From positions 1 through 46,237 of the IMG/VR virus record IMGVR_UViG_3300044970_000324: a stretch of DNA of 46,237 nt. The stretch is one strand, 5' to 3'. Positions 27,443 through 36,423 of this stretch are shown one piece after another (within the stretch, counting starts at the first letter, position 1; every line of letters begins with the position of its first letter). Made by a program: the position numbers and the translations under genes. The notes below the pieces were generated by a model. That model saw only the letters and a program-made list of their open reading frames with translations. It had not been told where the DNA came from and ran no database searches. The DNA is from a virus.

Positions 27443-27891
27443 TGCCATCGCTGAACACCGATCTTTCCGTTGAACAAGGCTCGACATTCGTGCTTGAGTT
27501 TCAGGTATTCAACGATGAACTTCAACCATTGTCTCTACTGACTCCCAGCACAAACGAGTTTGGTACACTGATATATTCTCTTGATGATTACAGCGTTCGA
27601 ATGAAGATTCGAAAGTCAAAGTATCGCGATCCCATCCTGTTCACCGTTGGAACAACGATGACCTATGTGTTTCAGCCAGGTAGCACTCAAGGGTTTGTGC
27701 AAGATGGTGTGTTCTTCGTTGGAGGCTCAACTGGTTTCATGAGGCTTGTCCTCACGGCAGACACCACGGCCACATTCAAGGGTGGTCGTTATTTCTACGA
27801 CATGGAACTTGTTCAGAATGTAAGTGGTGGAGAAATAGTAAGCAAACTTCTTTCGGGAAAGATGGAAGTTGAAGCGGAGTCAACGAGATGA
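27442..27891 (+). CDS. Baseplate/fibre-type protein, BppU-N-like (copy 2)
   Basis: The 149-aa product repeats the plan of its upstream neighbour: VEQGSTFVLEFQVFND, YSVRMKIRKSKYRDP, LVLTADTTATFKGGRYFYDM and LLSGKMEVEAESTR. The two genes touch (TAATG) and the second ends in an ATGA overlap with the giant tailspike gene, so all three appear translationally coupled. Tandem copies suggest stacked or heteromeric adaptor domains connecting the spike to the particle. That role is inferred from neighbours. Confidence 0.6.
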   Translation: MPSLNTDLSVEQGSTFVLEFQVFNDELQPLSLLTPSTNEFGTLIYSLDDYSVRMKIRKSKYRDPILFTVGTTMTYVFQPGSTQGFVQDGVFFVGGSTGFMRLVLTADTTATFKGGRYFYDMELVQNVSGGEIVSKLLSGKMEVEAESTR

Positions 27892-30800
27892 AGATAACGA
27901 ATGTTCGGGTTCTGAACAACTACAAGGTCAAGTTGACGAATGTAAAACTCAGCGGGGTAAACTCCTCGCAGAGTTCTGTCTTTGAACAGGGTACTCGCAC
28001 TCCAGTCATTCCAACGGTTCCGCCTCCAAGTGAAGAAGAGCAGAGATTCAACATAGTGTTTGAATATCTCATCAAGAGGTATGAACCTGGTTGGTCTGCT
28101 GCAACGGAAGAACTTGGAAAAGCAGCGACTTTGACCATTCTTGGCATTTCATCGGCATTGAATCCTCTGTCTGTTGGCGGAACGGTCGAGGCAGCATTCA
28201 ATAATATTGGTACAGGACCAGGTTGGTTTGATCCAATCGTACATCCAAGAAAATTTGCACCCGCTGTTCGATCTGCATATAAGAGACTCGACAGGGCAAG
28301 GAGTCCACAAAGAGCAGCCAACAAGTTCATTCAGCACAATGTGAATGGGTTGTATGTTGAAACTTACAAGCCCTATGGTGGAAACGCTTTCTTTGGATAT
28401 CATCCAGACTTCGATTGGTATCCTGGAAACTCGTTGCCGACTCAGATTCACATGGGTTTCAGTGCCAACCACGACAATTGCATTCGTCGCAGCATACTGA
28501 AGAATCCATATGGATCTTTCAGCAGTCTGATGAGCAACTTGCCTGGCAACTGGAGAAAGACTCCCTGGTTGACAGACAGATATGCAGCAGAGACATCTCA
28601 ATTCGACATGTATCTCCTATTGCGTGAGAACACCACCATCCGCGATCTTCTGAGCGATTACACGACTGGTAGAACAGCAGATCTAGGAGTTGTTGTTGCA
28701 GGAATCACCGATGCAAATCTCAACACTCTTTATCGTGGTGTCTGCTTCGCAGCAGGAACGATATCAATAGTTCCGTTCAATGATTCGGGAAGAACTGGCG
28801 GGGGATATTCGGCTGATCGTGTGGTTGTCGGTTCTCCATGGATTCGTTTTCCAGAAGCCATCACATATTCATATTGGCTTGCGGTCAATCCGAACGAAAT
28901 TGCTGGTCTGTGCTTCAACTACGATAGTCTTATCATGTTCAATGGGAACACATTCCCAGAGAATCCACAGAACATATCCTCATCACTCCCCCTATTCCCA
29001 ATGGCTAATATCGTAGGAGTTTCCTACGGATATGGCAATGCTCTCCTTTCCTCATTGGATGCTCTTTCAGAAGCATGGGGAAATTCGATGGAGTTCATTG
29101 CTCACCTTGGGGATATCCCATATGGTTCTGGCAAGGAAATGCGTATTCCTTTCGCATTGTACAAGGACCCAACCATAGCAGGGAACGAGGATTACTTCAG
29201 TTGGAGACTTGATGCATCCGTATCTCACTGGAAGGAAAAGTTCAAGTCTCCATTCGATGGATTTGCCCATGTTCATATGAACTCAAGTGCGGCGATAGAG
29301 AGAACATATCATCAATGGCAAGCACCTGGCTTCACGCTTTGGACGAACATAGCAAGTTCGGGTGCAAGTTATGCGGATAATATTCCAGTCAAGTGGGCAA
29401 AGACTCAATACGACTACACATACGGAGCATCTGGTCCAAGTGCAGATGCTGGCGTAGTGCTTGGTGTTGGTCGTTTTGTTCAGAGCATGTTCAAGGATGA
29501 CCTTGGTTTGAGTTATGCCAATAGAAACGATCAAAGAAGATTCTATGGGGATGAGAATCCAAGGCACTGGTGCTTGGATAACGACAAGGCGAATGATCTT
29601 CTCACCACGGTCAATGACATTCTTCTTGGTCAAAGAAAATGGGGTATTACATATTCGAACTCCATTTGGGGAATGGGAATATGCGGCACCAGCCAACTTG
29701 GCGAGGTTCAGGCAATCTGTACCCCCGACGAAATGACCGATTCGAACAAGTCCGCAATGAGTGCATTGTCGTGCTTCTACAATTCGTTCATAGATGTGGA
29801 GAGCGACGGAGACATCAAGTGGAAGAGAATTGATGGAACATTCACATCCTTTGTTGGAAATAGCAACGGCGTTTCTTGGGTGAATGACCGCCGTTTCCGT
29901 CTATTCTATCTCTATCCAACCATGCTCGCGCTGAACATGTCGATTGTTGACTATTTCCATGATGGAATTGGCTACTACAATCTTGAGAACAAGTCTGGAT
30001 GGTACGACAAGGCTCTTGGTAATATATTCACCACCAACATGGAAGGTTTTGGTAATGTTGTTTCAAACTTCCCATATCCAAACAGGGCTACTACAACCAA
30101 GCCACCACAGAACTTCTGGACTGGCATTGCAAGAACATCCGAGTTTGAACTTCTTTATGCTTGCATGAAGGGTGGAGTAACCACAGGTCTCGACTCACTT
30201 TTCTTCACAGAACTCTATAATGAACTTGTGAATGGGGAAATCACGCAAGTCACAGAACCAGAGCAGCACAGGATATTCGTCTCTGGCTCGACAGGAAATG
30301 ACCAAAACGATGGTATTGCTGCACCGGTGAAGACTCTCTATCGCGCAATGGATATTCTTGATGCTTATTCTGGAGCAATGCCTGTTACTGTGGAGATAGG
30401 TTCTGGAACCTATGAAATATTCGATAAGCCTCTTCACATAACGAATAGTTTTAGCGGAACCACGGACAGACTCGTCACAATCAAGGGAGCATCTGGTGCA
30501 GATGTTGTGATCACCAGTTCCAAGCAGATCGGTGTTTCTGGCATAACTCTTGTTGATGCTGGAGACCCTCTCTACAACAGATTCAAGACATCTGTTGTAG
30601 GAAACATCTACAAGGCGCAACTCAGCGATTTTGGGTTGTTGGATGTTGGAGTCTTTGGAAACATCAGAGACACTTATCCAATCATACCAGCCTTCCTCAG
30701 CGTAAACACGGATGTGTTCAATGGTAGAAGGGTTGGTGCCAAAGACTTGCCAACTCTTCCTGAGGTTACATTCAACGGAACCCGCATGACATTGGCGCGA

Positions 30801-32810
30801 TTTCCGAGCATAGGAACTGGACCATACTCATCCGAGATAAGTCCAGATTCAAGTGCATTCATCGAACAGGTGATTGAGAAGGGGTCTGGTCTTTCTGTAA
30901 CAACACCGGGATCAACATTCGGCATATTCACATATCCATCTGGAGTATGCTATGGAATAGATTATAGCGGAATCACACGGTGGGCATCGCGTGTTGGACC
31001 TGGTCCGACATCAGACATTTTTGTTCAAGGATTCTGGAGGTGGGACTGGAACGATGAGGCATACAGGGTAAACTCCATAGACACCAACACAAGACAAATC
31101 ACCGTTAGATCGAATGACTCTGCGTATGGAATAGGAAAGGTGGTGTCTTGTGAAGCATCACAATATGTGGCATCAAACCCATCCCCAAAAAGATGGTTTG
31201 CAATGAACATTCCAGAGGAACTGGACACAACAGGAGAATACTATATCTCGCGAGGTCTGAGCGCAGGGGTGGTGGACACGATCTATTTCTATCCACCATC
31301 TGGCGTTACTGCTGGAAGCAAACTCAGGGTTTCCACTGCAAGAATGGCTGGAGGGGTTTTGTGGTTTGCAGGAACACCGGGATATAGTTCCGGAAATCAA
31401 ACCCAGTCACAGACAGCAGTGAACACAAGAGATTCTTTCTCTGCCATGATGAAGATGTACAAATCGGACAATATCATAATCCAAGGTTTGACCTTTGATC
31501 TCTGCTCCAGTTCGGCAATTGAGATAGATCAGTGCAGGAATGTACAGGTGAAGAACTGCACCATAAAGAACATGCGTAAGGATGGAATTCGCATCCTTGA
31601 TGGAAAGGATGTCCTTGTTGACGGCTGCACGATACGAGATGTCGGTCTTAAGGGAATAATCTTGACTGGTGGAAACAGGCAGACGCTGACGGGATCTGGC
31701 AACATCGTTTCCAACTGCACGATAAAGGGATTCGGAAAGTTGTCTCACTCCAATGGTGCGGCTATTCAAATGTCGGGTGTCGGCAATACTATCAGGAGAA
31801 ATCTGATTGCCGATGGTAATGGAAAAGCAGTTGATTACGCTGGCAACAACAATCTCATAGAGTTGAATAATTTCAGCAATCTTGGGTTCTATACCGATGA
31901 CATGGGAGCGGTTTACAAGTATGCCGATCCATCATGCGTCAACAACACCATAAAGAACAACTTCTTCAACAACATTGGTGGAAAAATGGCGGGTGGTATA
32001 GCCCTTGATTTCTGCGAGGGGAATCACCTACACAACTCATGTGCAATATACTTTGACTACAGCGGTGGTGGCGATAGGATCATTGGAAATGTATTCTATC
32101 AATGCGGCACATCTTTGTCTGATGTGGACAATGCCATATTCATAGGCGGAACAGACATACTGATACAAAACAACATATTCATTGATCAGACCCGCGCATC
32201 GACATTCGTCAAATTCAATGAAAACAACTGGAACAACCTGTGGACTATTACAGAAATCAAGCATTGCACATTCAACAAGAATGGAGATCCATGGCTTGAA
32301 CGAGATTCCATAACTGATACGGCTGACAAAAGGTATGGGTACACACCATATTCATACCATGAAACAAACTATGGTGAGGTGTCCTTTACCGAAGGAAATT
32401 TAAACTATGCTGGATTGTACAACAAGGTTGACATGAGAAGCACCACATGGGCAAACAATTCGGATGCGACACAGCACATCTCCAGTGTTCTTGTGTACAA
32501 TCCAAACACCGATGTTGTTTCCGTGAATTTTGCCAACATAGAAAGAAATCTTGCCAAGAACAATGTGTGCATTGGAACTACATCTGGTGAAACAAATGTA
32601 TTCTTGGAGAAAGTGTATGCAACAGGAAATTTATATGGTGGTTTCACCTTCTCGGGAACAACATTCAGCAGCATAAATGGAGCATCGGGATATTTCAGCA
32701 ACTACAGCAACAAGAACTTTAAACTTACTCCAAGTGGTCTTGCGGCAATTCAACAAAGCCTTCCTGGCTTCGAAGATATTCCGTTTGAAAACATTCCTGT
32801 CTACTCCTAG
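27888..32810 (+). CDS. Giant tailspike/fibre protein with parallel beta-helix domain
   Basis: The 1640-aa product is the largest in the window. Residues about 1-50 form a short N-terminal part. Residues about 50-785 are a large domain I do not recognise, rich in Trp, Tyr, Phe and Asn, which could be a carbohydrate-active fold. At about 790 a right-handed beta-helix begins (RIFVSGSTGNDQNDGIAAPV, TYEIFDKPLHI), with pectate-lyase-like repeats at about 1195-1465 (NIIIQGLTFDLCSSSAIEID, VQVKNCTIKNM, NNLIELNNFSNLGF). Such spikes bind and cut surface polysaccharide. No catalytic residues can be assigned with confidence. It overlaps the upstream adaptor gene by 4 nt. A host-recognition depolymerase is the likeliest role. 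Confidence 0.75.
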   Translation: MKITNVRVLNNYKVKLTNVKLSGVNSSQSSVFEQGTRTPVIPTVPPPSEEEQRFNIVFEYLIKRYEPGWSAATEELGKAATLTILGISSALNPLSVGGTVEAAFNNIGTGPGWFDPIVHPRKFAPAVRSAYKRLDRARSPQRAANKFIQHNVNGLYVETYKPYGGNAFFGYHPDFDWYPGNSLPTQIHMGFSANHDNCIRRSILKNPYGSFSSLMSNLPGNWRKTPWLTDRYAAETSQFDMYLLLRENTTIRDLLSDYTTGRTADLGVVVAGITDANLNTLYRGVCFAAGTISIVPFNDSGRTGGGYSADRVVVGSPWIRFPEAITYSYWLAVNPNEIAGLCFNYDSLIMFNGNTFPENPQNISSSLPLFPMANIVGVSYGYGNALLSSLDALSEAWGNSMEFIAHLGDIPYGSGKEMRIPFALYKDPTIAGNEDYFSWRLDASVSHWKEKFKSPFDGFAHVHMNSSAAIERTYHQWQAPGFTLWTNIASSGASYADNIPVKWAKTQYDYTYGASGPSADAGVVLGVGRFVQSMFKDDLGLSYANRNDQRRFYGDENPRHWCLDNDKANDLLTTVNDILLGQRKWGITYSNSIWGMGICGTSQLGEVQAICTPDEMTDSNKSAMSALSCFYNSFIDVESDGDIKWKRIDGTFTSFVGNSNGVSWVNDRRFRLFYLYPTMLALNMSIVDYFHDGIGYYNLENKSGWYDKALGNIFTTNMEGFGNVVSNFPYPNRATTTKPPQNFWTGIARTSEFELLYACMKGGVTTGLDSLFFTELYNELVNGEITQVTEPEQHRIFVSGSTGNDQNDGIAAPVKTLYRAMDILDAYSGAMPVTVEIGSGTYEIFDKPLHITNSFSGTTDRLVTIKGASGADVVITSSKQIGVSGITLVDAGDPLYNRFKTSVVGNIYKAQLSDFGLLDVGVFGNIRDTYPIIPAFLSVNTDVFNGRRVGAKDLPTLPEVTFNGTRMTLARFPSIGTGPYSSEISPDSSAFIEQVIEKGSGLSVTTPGSTFGIFTYPSGVCYGIDYSGITRWASRVGPGPTSDIFVQGFWRWDWNDEAYRVNSIDTNTRQITVRSNDSAYGIGKVVSCEASQYVASNPSPKRWFAMNIPEELDTTGEYYISRGLSAGVVDTIYFYPPSGVTAGSKLRVSTARMAGGVLWFAGTPGYSSGNQTQSQTAVNTRDSFSAMMKMYKSDNIIIQGLTFDLCSSSAIEIDQCRNVQVKNCTIKNMRKDGIRILDGKDVLVDGCTIRDVGLKGIILTGGNRQTLTGSGNIVSNCTIKGFGKLSHSNGAAIQMSGVGNTIRRNLIADGNGKAVDYAGNNNLIELNNFSNLGFYTDDMGAVYKYADPSCVNNTIKNNFFNNIGGKMAGGIALDFCEGNHLHNSCAIYFDYSGGGDRIIGNVFYQCGTSLSDVDNAIFIGGTDILIQNNIFIDQTRASTFVKFNENNWNNLWTITEIKHCTFNKNGDPWLERDSITDTADKRYGYTPYSYHETNYGEVSFTEGNLNYAGLYNKVDMRSTTWANNSDATQHISSVLVYNPNTDVVSVNFANIERNLAKNNVCIGTTSGETNVFLEKVYATGNLYGGFTFSGTTFSSINGASGYFSNYSNKNFKLTPSGLAAIQQSLPGFEDIPFENIPVYS

Positions 32811-32839
32811 TTGACAAGCCGCTGTAGTTGGGTTATCTT
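32811..32839 (+). promoter_or_regulatory. Sigma70-type promoter for the gene at 32846
   Basis: TTGACA at 32811-32816 immediately follows the tailspike stop, and TATCTT lies at 32834-32839, 17 nt apart. The -10 box ends 6 nt before the ATG at 32846 and no ribosome-binding sequence fits in between, so the transcript would be leaderless or nearly so. Confidence 0.55.
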
Positions 32840-32845
32840 CTCGCC

Positions 32846-33364
32846 ATGAACATCTTCGTACTGAACCGCGATCCATTTCTCGCAGCATTTGACATGTGCG
32901 ACAAGCATGTGGTCAAGATGATTTTGGAGGGCTGTCAGATGCTTTCCACAATCCATCGAATGGCGGGAAGCCATGTTGTCCATGCCCCCGTTGATCTATA
33001 TAAGATGGCATTCGCAAACCATCCATGCACCGTGTGGGCAAGAATGTCGGCAGAAAACTACATGTGGCTTGCAAACCACACACACGCATTGTGCAATGAA
33101 TATACAAACAGATATGGCAAGACCCACAAGGCATCGGAGATGTCCTGTTGGTTTTGCAGACATGTCCCGCCAAATCTGCATCATTTCAAGGTGACTCCAT
33201 TCGCACAGGCAATGCCAGACAAGTACAAGCATGAGGATGCTGTTGTTGCCTATCGTCAGTATTACCTTGGCGAGAAGGCTAGGTTTGCCAAGTGGAAGCA
33301 TGGAAACATTCCCGCTTGGTTCGATCAAAAGAATCCGATGCTTGGTCTTGAAGTTGCCATATAA
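32846..33364 (+). CDS. Conserved phage protein with CDKHVVKM signature
   Basis: The product is 172 aa from the ATG at 32846. An in-frame TTG at 32828 lies inside the promoter and is rejected. The sequence (MNIFVLNRDPFLAAFDMCDK, HVVKMILEGCQMLSTIHRMA, FANHPCTVWARMSAENYMWL, TPFAQAMPDKYKHEDAVVAY) belongs to a family I remember as widespread in T4-like and other phages and in some bacteria. I have a faint memory of annotation as a pyrimidine-dimer glycosylase-like protein, but cannot support that from motifs. Conserved His and Cys residues could bind metal. It has its own promoter, unlike the late-looking cassette upstream, so it is probably an early or middle gene. Confidence 0.7.
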   Translation: MNIFVLNRDPFLAAFDMCDKHVVKMILEGCQMLSTIHRMAGSHVVHAPVDLYKMAFANHPCTVWARMSAENYMWLANHTHALCNEYTNRYGKTHKASEMSCWFCRHVPPNLHHFKVTPFAQAMPDKYKHEDAVVAYRQYYLGEKARFAKWKHGNIPAWFDQKNPMLGLEVAI

Positions 33365-33367
33365 ATA
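33360..33367 (+). promoter_or_regulatory. Late-promoter consensus octamer upstream of gp46
   Basis: TATAAATA, the exact T4 late consensus, spans the end of the preceding gene and lies 12 nt before the gp46 ATG. In T4, gene 46 is early, so a late promoter here would be unexpected; the octamer may be chance overlap with the TAA stop. The resulting leader would barely include the GGAG ribosome-binding site. Confidence 0.3.
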
Positions 33368-33379
33368 CCGTTGGAGTGA

Positions 33380-35110
33380 ATGATGTTAGTCTTTGAGATC
33401 ATCCGCTGGAAAAACTTCCTTTCTTACGGCAACTACTTCACGCAGTTGAACCTCGCCAAAACAGAGATGACTCTGATCTGTGGCGAGAACGGCGCGGGTA
33501 AGACCACATTCCTCGACGCGCTTACCTTCTGTCTGTTTGGCAAGCCTTTCCGCAACATAAACATTCCGCAACTGCCGAACAGCATCAACAACAAGGATTG
33601 CCTTGTCGAGTGCGAGTTCCGTGTTGGTAATGTCAAGTATCTTGTTCGTCGTGGATTGAACCCAAAGATATTTGAGATCCACAAGGACGGCAAACTTCTT
33701 GATCAGGATTCCAAGTCCAAGGACTATCAGAAGATGTTTGAGGAGCAGATCCTCAAGATGTCCTACAAGGCATTTTGTCAGGTTGTGATTCTTGGATCGA
33801 CAAACTATGTCCCCTTCATGAGATTGCCAGCGGCTGACCGTCGAGCCATCGTGGAATCCCTCTTGGACATCAGCGTCTTCTCTTCCATGAATGCAGTCCT
33901 CAAGGACAGGGTTTCATCCAACAAGGATGATTTGCGTACATGTGAGACATCCGTGGAGATTCTTGAGAGCAAGAAAGAGACGCAGAGAAAGTATCTTGAA
34001 GCCCTTGGGGAGAAGAGTCGATCATCCCTTGAGGGGCTTGAGGAAGAGATTCTGAGCAATGAAAAGGTTCGTGATTCCCTTTCTGCTGTTGTCATTAAGG
34101 GTGGGAACATTCTGACAACTCTTGGGAAAAACCGAGATCTTCGTCGCAAGAAGGAACAATCCATCAGCGACATGACAAAGATTCGAACTACTCTTGAGAA
34201 GAGGTTCAATATCCTTGTGGAGGAGACATCGATCCTTGTTACGACCAAGGATGTTCCCTGTCCTTCCTGTGGTCAAACTCTCACCGATGAACACCGCGAG
34301 AAGGAGATTGTAGCCAAGAAGGAGAAGACCGAGGAGATTCGAAAGGCTCTTCTTGATGTGGAGTCTCGTATTGCTTCCGAAAGGAAATTTCTTACGGACA
34401 ACAAGTTGGATAATATTGAAGTGGAATACGACAAGTTTCTTTCTGTGCTAAACGAGCATAGGCAGAAACTGGCCGTTGCAGAGAAGATGATCGAACGACT
34501 CAAGACGGATGTGGAGAAGATCAAGAAGTCTCAGCAAAGCCTGACAACCGAGCAGGATGTTCTTGATGAACTTGAGCAGAAGTGGGAAGATGGAAAGAAG
34601 CACTATGTCGAAAAGCAAGAGGAGCAGAAACTCCTGTCGTCCGCGCAGACGGTGCTGAAGGATAGTGGAATCAAGACGCGGATCATCAAGCACTATCTTC
34701 CGATCATGAACAAGTTGATAAACCACTATCTTGCTTGCATGGATTTCTTCGTGCAGTTCAACCTTGATGAGAACTTCGGGGAAACTATCAAGTCAAGGCA
34801 CAGGGACGAGTTCACATATGCTTCCTTCAGCGAAGGCGAGAAGATGCGTATCGACTTGGCATTGCTGCTTGCGTGGAGAGAGGTTGCGAGGTTGAAGAAC
34901 AGCACGAATTGCAACCTGTTGGTACTTGACGAGGTGTTCGATTCAAGCCTAGACTCCACGGGAATGGACGAGTTCATGAAACTTATCAAGAGCCTTGGCA
35001 AGAGATGCAACATATTTGTCATCTCACACAAGACGGATCAACTCACGGATAAGTTTCAGGACATACTGACATTCAGCAAGAAAAACAACTTTAGCAGGAT
35101 CAACCAATGA
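33380..35110 (+). CDS. gp46: Recombination endonuclease subunit gp46 (Rad50-like)
   Basis: The 576-aa product is an SMC/Rad50-type ATPase, matching T4 gp46 (560 aa). Walker A GENGAGKTT is at 35-43, the zinc hook CPSC at 294-297 in the middle of a long coiled coil, the signature FSEGEK at 483-488, Walker B LLVLDEVF at 513-520 and the switch His at 550. It drives gp47 nuclease in DNA end resection. Two ATGs in a row (33380 and 33383) are possible starts, after GGAG. It is separated from gp47 by a tail-protein cassette but is followed by the usual clamp and clamp-loader genes. Confidence 0.96.
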   Translation: MMLVFEIIRWKNFLSYGNYFTQLNLAKTEMTLICGENGAGKTTFLDALTFCLFGKPFRNINIPQLPNSINNKDCLVECEFRVGNVKYLVRRGLNPKIFEIHKDGKLLDQDSKSKDYQKMFEEQILKMSYKAFCQVVILGSTNYVPFMRLPAADRRAIVESLLDISVFSSMNAVLKDRVSSNKDDLRTCETSVEILESKKETQRKYLEALGEKSRSSLEGLEEEILSNEKVRDSLSAVVIKGGNILTTLGKNRDLRRKKEQSISDMTKIRTTLEKRFNILVEETSILVTTKDVPCPSCGQTLTDEHREKEIVAKKEKTEEIRKALLDVESRIASERKFLTDNKLDNIEVEYDKFLSVLNEHRQKLAVAEKMIERLKTDVEKIKKSQQSLTTEQDVLDELEQKWEDGKKHYVEKQEEQKLLSSAQTVLKDSGIKTRIIKHYLPIMNKLINHYLACMDFFVQFNLDENFGETIKSRHRDEFTYASFSEGEKMRIDLALLLAWREVARLKNSTNCNLLVLDEVFDSSLDSTGMDEFMKLIKSLGKRCNIFVISHKTDQLTDKFQDILTFSKKNNFSRINQ

Positions 35111-35541
35111 AAGACTACTTTCTGAGAAATAGATTCGCCAAGGCATGGCAGTTTGCCGATTCGCTTGCATCTCGCGGTTTGACGGGTGCAAAGGTGTCCG
35201 AGGAAGTTCGGGACATCCGAGACATATCTTGTCATGGATCCGAGGCATTGGGTCTTGCTCCCTGTGAGAGTAGGTTGGAAAGCAAGAAACATCCGAACTC
35301 ATTCATATGCGAGGCTTGCAACTGCGGAGACTTCTCGCACACCCAACTCACGAACCTTGATGAGAATCATTATTCTAAGTTGGACTATCCACGAGTTCAT
35401 TGTCCCAAGAAAATGCCAGGATTCAGCAACTATGTTCCGCTGACAATTTCGGAGAATGATATGAGAAAGAAGTTGATTGAAGATACATTTGGTGTAGAGT
35501 ACCTATCTCAACTACTAGTCGAGAAGGAGACAGAGAAGTGA
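35107..35541 (+). CDS. Cysteine-rich hypothetical protein
   Basis: The 144-aa product overlaps gp46 by 4 nt (ATGA). It carries cysteines in CHG, PCE, ICEACNCGDF and HCPKK, a spacing suggestive of zinc or iron-sulfur binding, with an N-terminal helix (RFAKAWQFADSLASRG) and a helical C-terminus. I do not recognise a named family, although proteins of this sort occur between gp46 and gp45 in cyanophage-type genomes, from memory. Its coupling to gp46 on one side and the replication clamp on the other suggests a role in DNA metabolism, which is inference. Confidence 0.6.
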   Translation: MKDYFLRNRFAKAWQFADSLASRGLTGAKVSEEVRDIRDISCHGSEALGLAPCESRLESKKHPNSFICEACNCGDFSHTQLTNLDENHYSKLDYPRVHCPKKMPGFSNYVPLTISENDMRKKLIEDTFGVEYLSQLLVEKETEK

Positions 35542-35732
35542 GCAAGAACTGGAAGGACAAGGACTCTTTCGACCCCTTCGACAGGGGACATTCATCCTCT
35601 CGCGGAAGGAAGCATGAGCGAAGGGGTCATAGGCACGAAAGCAAACACCACTTGAGGGATCTCAAGGACATGGTGAATGGTGGCGAGGATATTGACGAAG
35701 ACCTCATGGATGACCTTGAGGAGGAGGACTAA
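35538..35732 (+). CDS. Small charged hypothetical protein
   Basis: The 64-aa product starts at GTG 35538, overlapping the previous stop, with AAGGAG 8 nt upstream. The first half is rich in Arg, His and Ser (SSSRGRKHERRGHRHESKHH), the second is acidic (EDIDEDLMDDLEEED). It is probably disordered. T4 encodes a small RNA polymerase-binding protein near gene 45, but I see no real similarity. The coding call rests on tight packing: it ends 3 nt before gp45. Confidence 0.5.
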   Translation: MSKNWKDKDSFDPFDRGHSSSRGRKHERRGHRHESKHHLRDLKDMVNGGEDIDEDLMDDLEEED

Positions 35733-35735
35733 ATT

Positions 35736-36410
35736 ATGAAGATCAGCAAGAAGACATTCGACATCCTAAAGAACTTTTCCGGCATTCGTTCATCGATCTA
35801 TGTTGACAAGGGCAGCGTGATTCGCACGGTGTCCACGGCAAAGAACATCATGGCAGAAGCCAAGGTGGATGAGAACTTCCCCAAGCCATTCGCGATTTTC
35901 GATCTTGGAAAGTTCATTGCCACCACAAGTCTGTTTTCGGAAGCAGACTACAACTTTGATGACAAGTGTGTGGTTGTCAACTCGCAGAAGGGTGGGGAGA
36001 TCCAATACTTCTATGCAGATGAGAAGTTGATTGAGAAGGCAACTCGCACGATCAAGATGCCAGAACTCAGTGCCGAGTTTGATCTGTCATCGAATCAGAT
36101 CGCAGAGATTCAGAAGGCTGCTTCCGTGCTGCAACTCGACACGCTCTGTGTCAAGCCGGGTGCTGCTGGTGGTATTGAGATCGTCGCGTTTGACAGGAAG
36201 ATCGGACTCAACAGCGCATCGAACACATACAAGGTTCCGATCAAGGCAAAGGCAGTCAATACGAGCGGTTCCGTGTACATCGACATCGAACTTCTGAAGA
36301 TGCTTACCGATGATTATATGGTGGAGATCGGTGGCAGTGCCGTGGCTAAGTTCACTGGCGCAAAGAACGGTGTTACTTATTGGATTGCTCTTCGTCCAGA
36401 AACAAAGTAA
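35736..36410 (+). CDS. gp45: Sliding clamp gp45
   Basis: The 224-aa product matches T4 gp45 (228 aa) across its length: MKISKKTFDILKNFSGIRSS, IMAEAKVDENFPKPFAIFDL, the central EIQKAASVLQLDTLCV and the end KFTGAKNGVTYWIALRPETK. The trimeric ring tethers gp43 polymerase to DNA and also activates late transcription by binding gp55 and gp33. GGAGGAGG lies 9 nt before the ATG. The loader genes 44 and 62 follow directly, as in T4. Confidence 0.96.
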   Translation: MKISKKTFDILKNFSGIRSSIYVDKGSVIRTVSTAKNIMAEAKVDENFPKPFAIFDLGKFIATTSLFSEADYNFDDKCVVVNSQKGGEIQYFYADEKLIEKATRTIKMPELSAEFDLSSNQIAEIQKAASVLQLDTLCVKPGAAGGIEIVAFDRKIGLNSASNTYKVPIKAKAVNTSGSVYIDIELLKMLTDDYMVEIGGSAVAKFTGAKNGVTYWIALRPETK

Positions 36411-36423
36411 ATGGAGTGAATAA

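Noticed and set aside
32828-32846. TTG at 32828 as an upstream start for the gene at 32846
   Set aside because: It lies between the -35 and -10 boxes, and the family pattern starts at MNIFVL.
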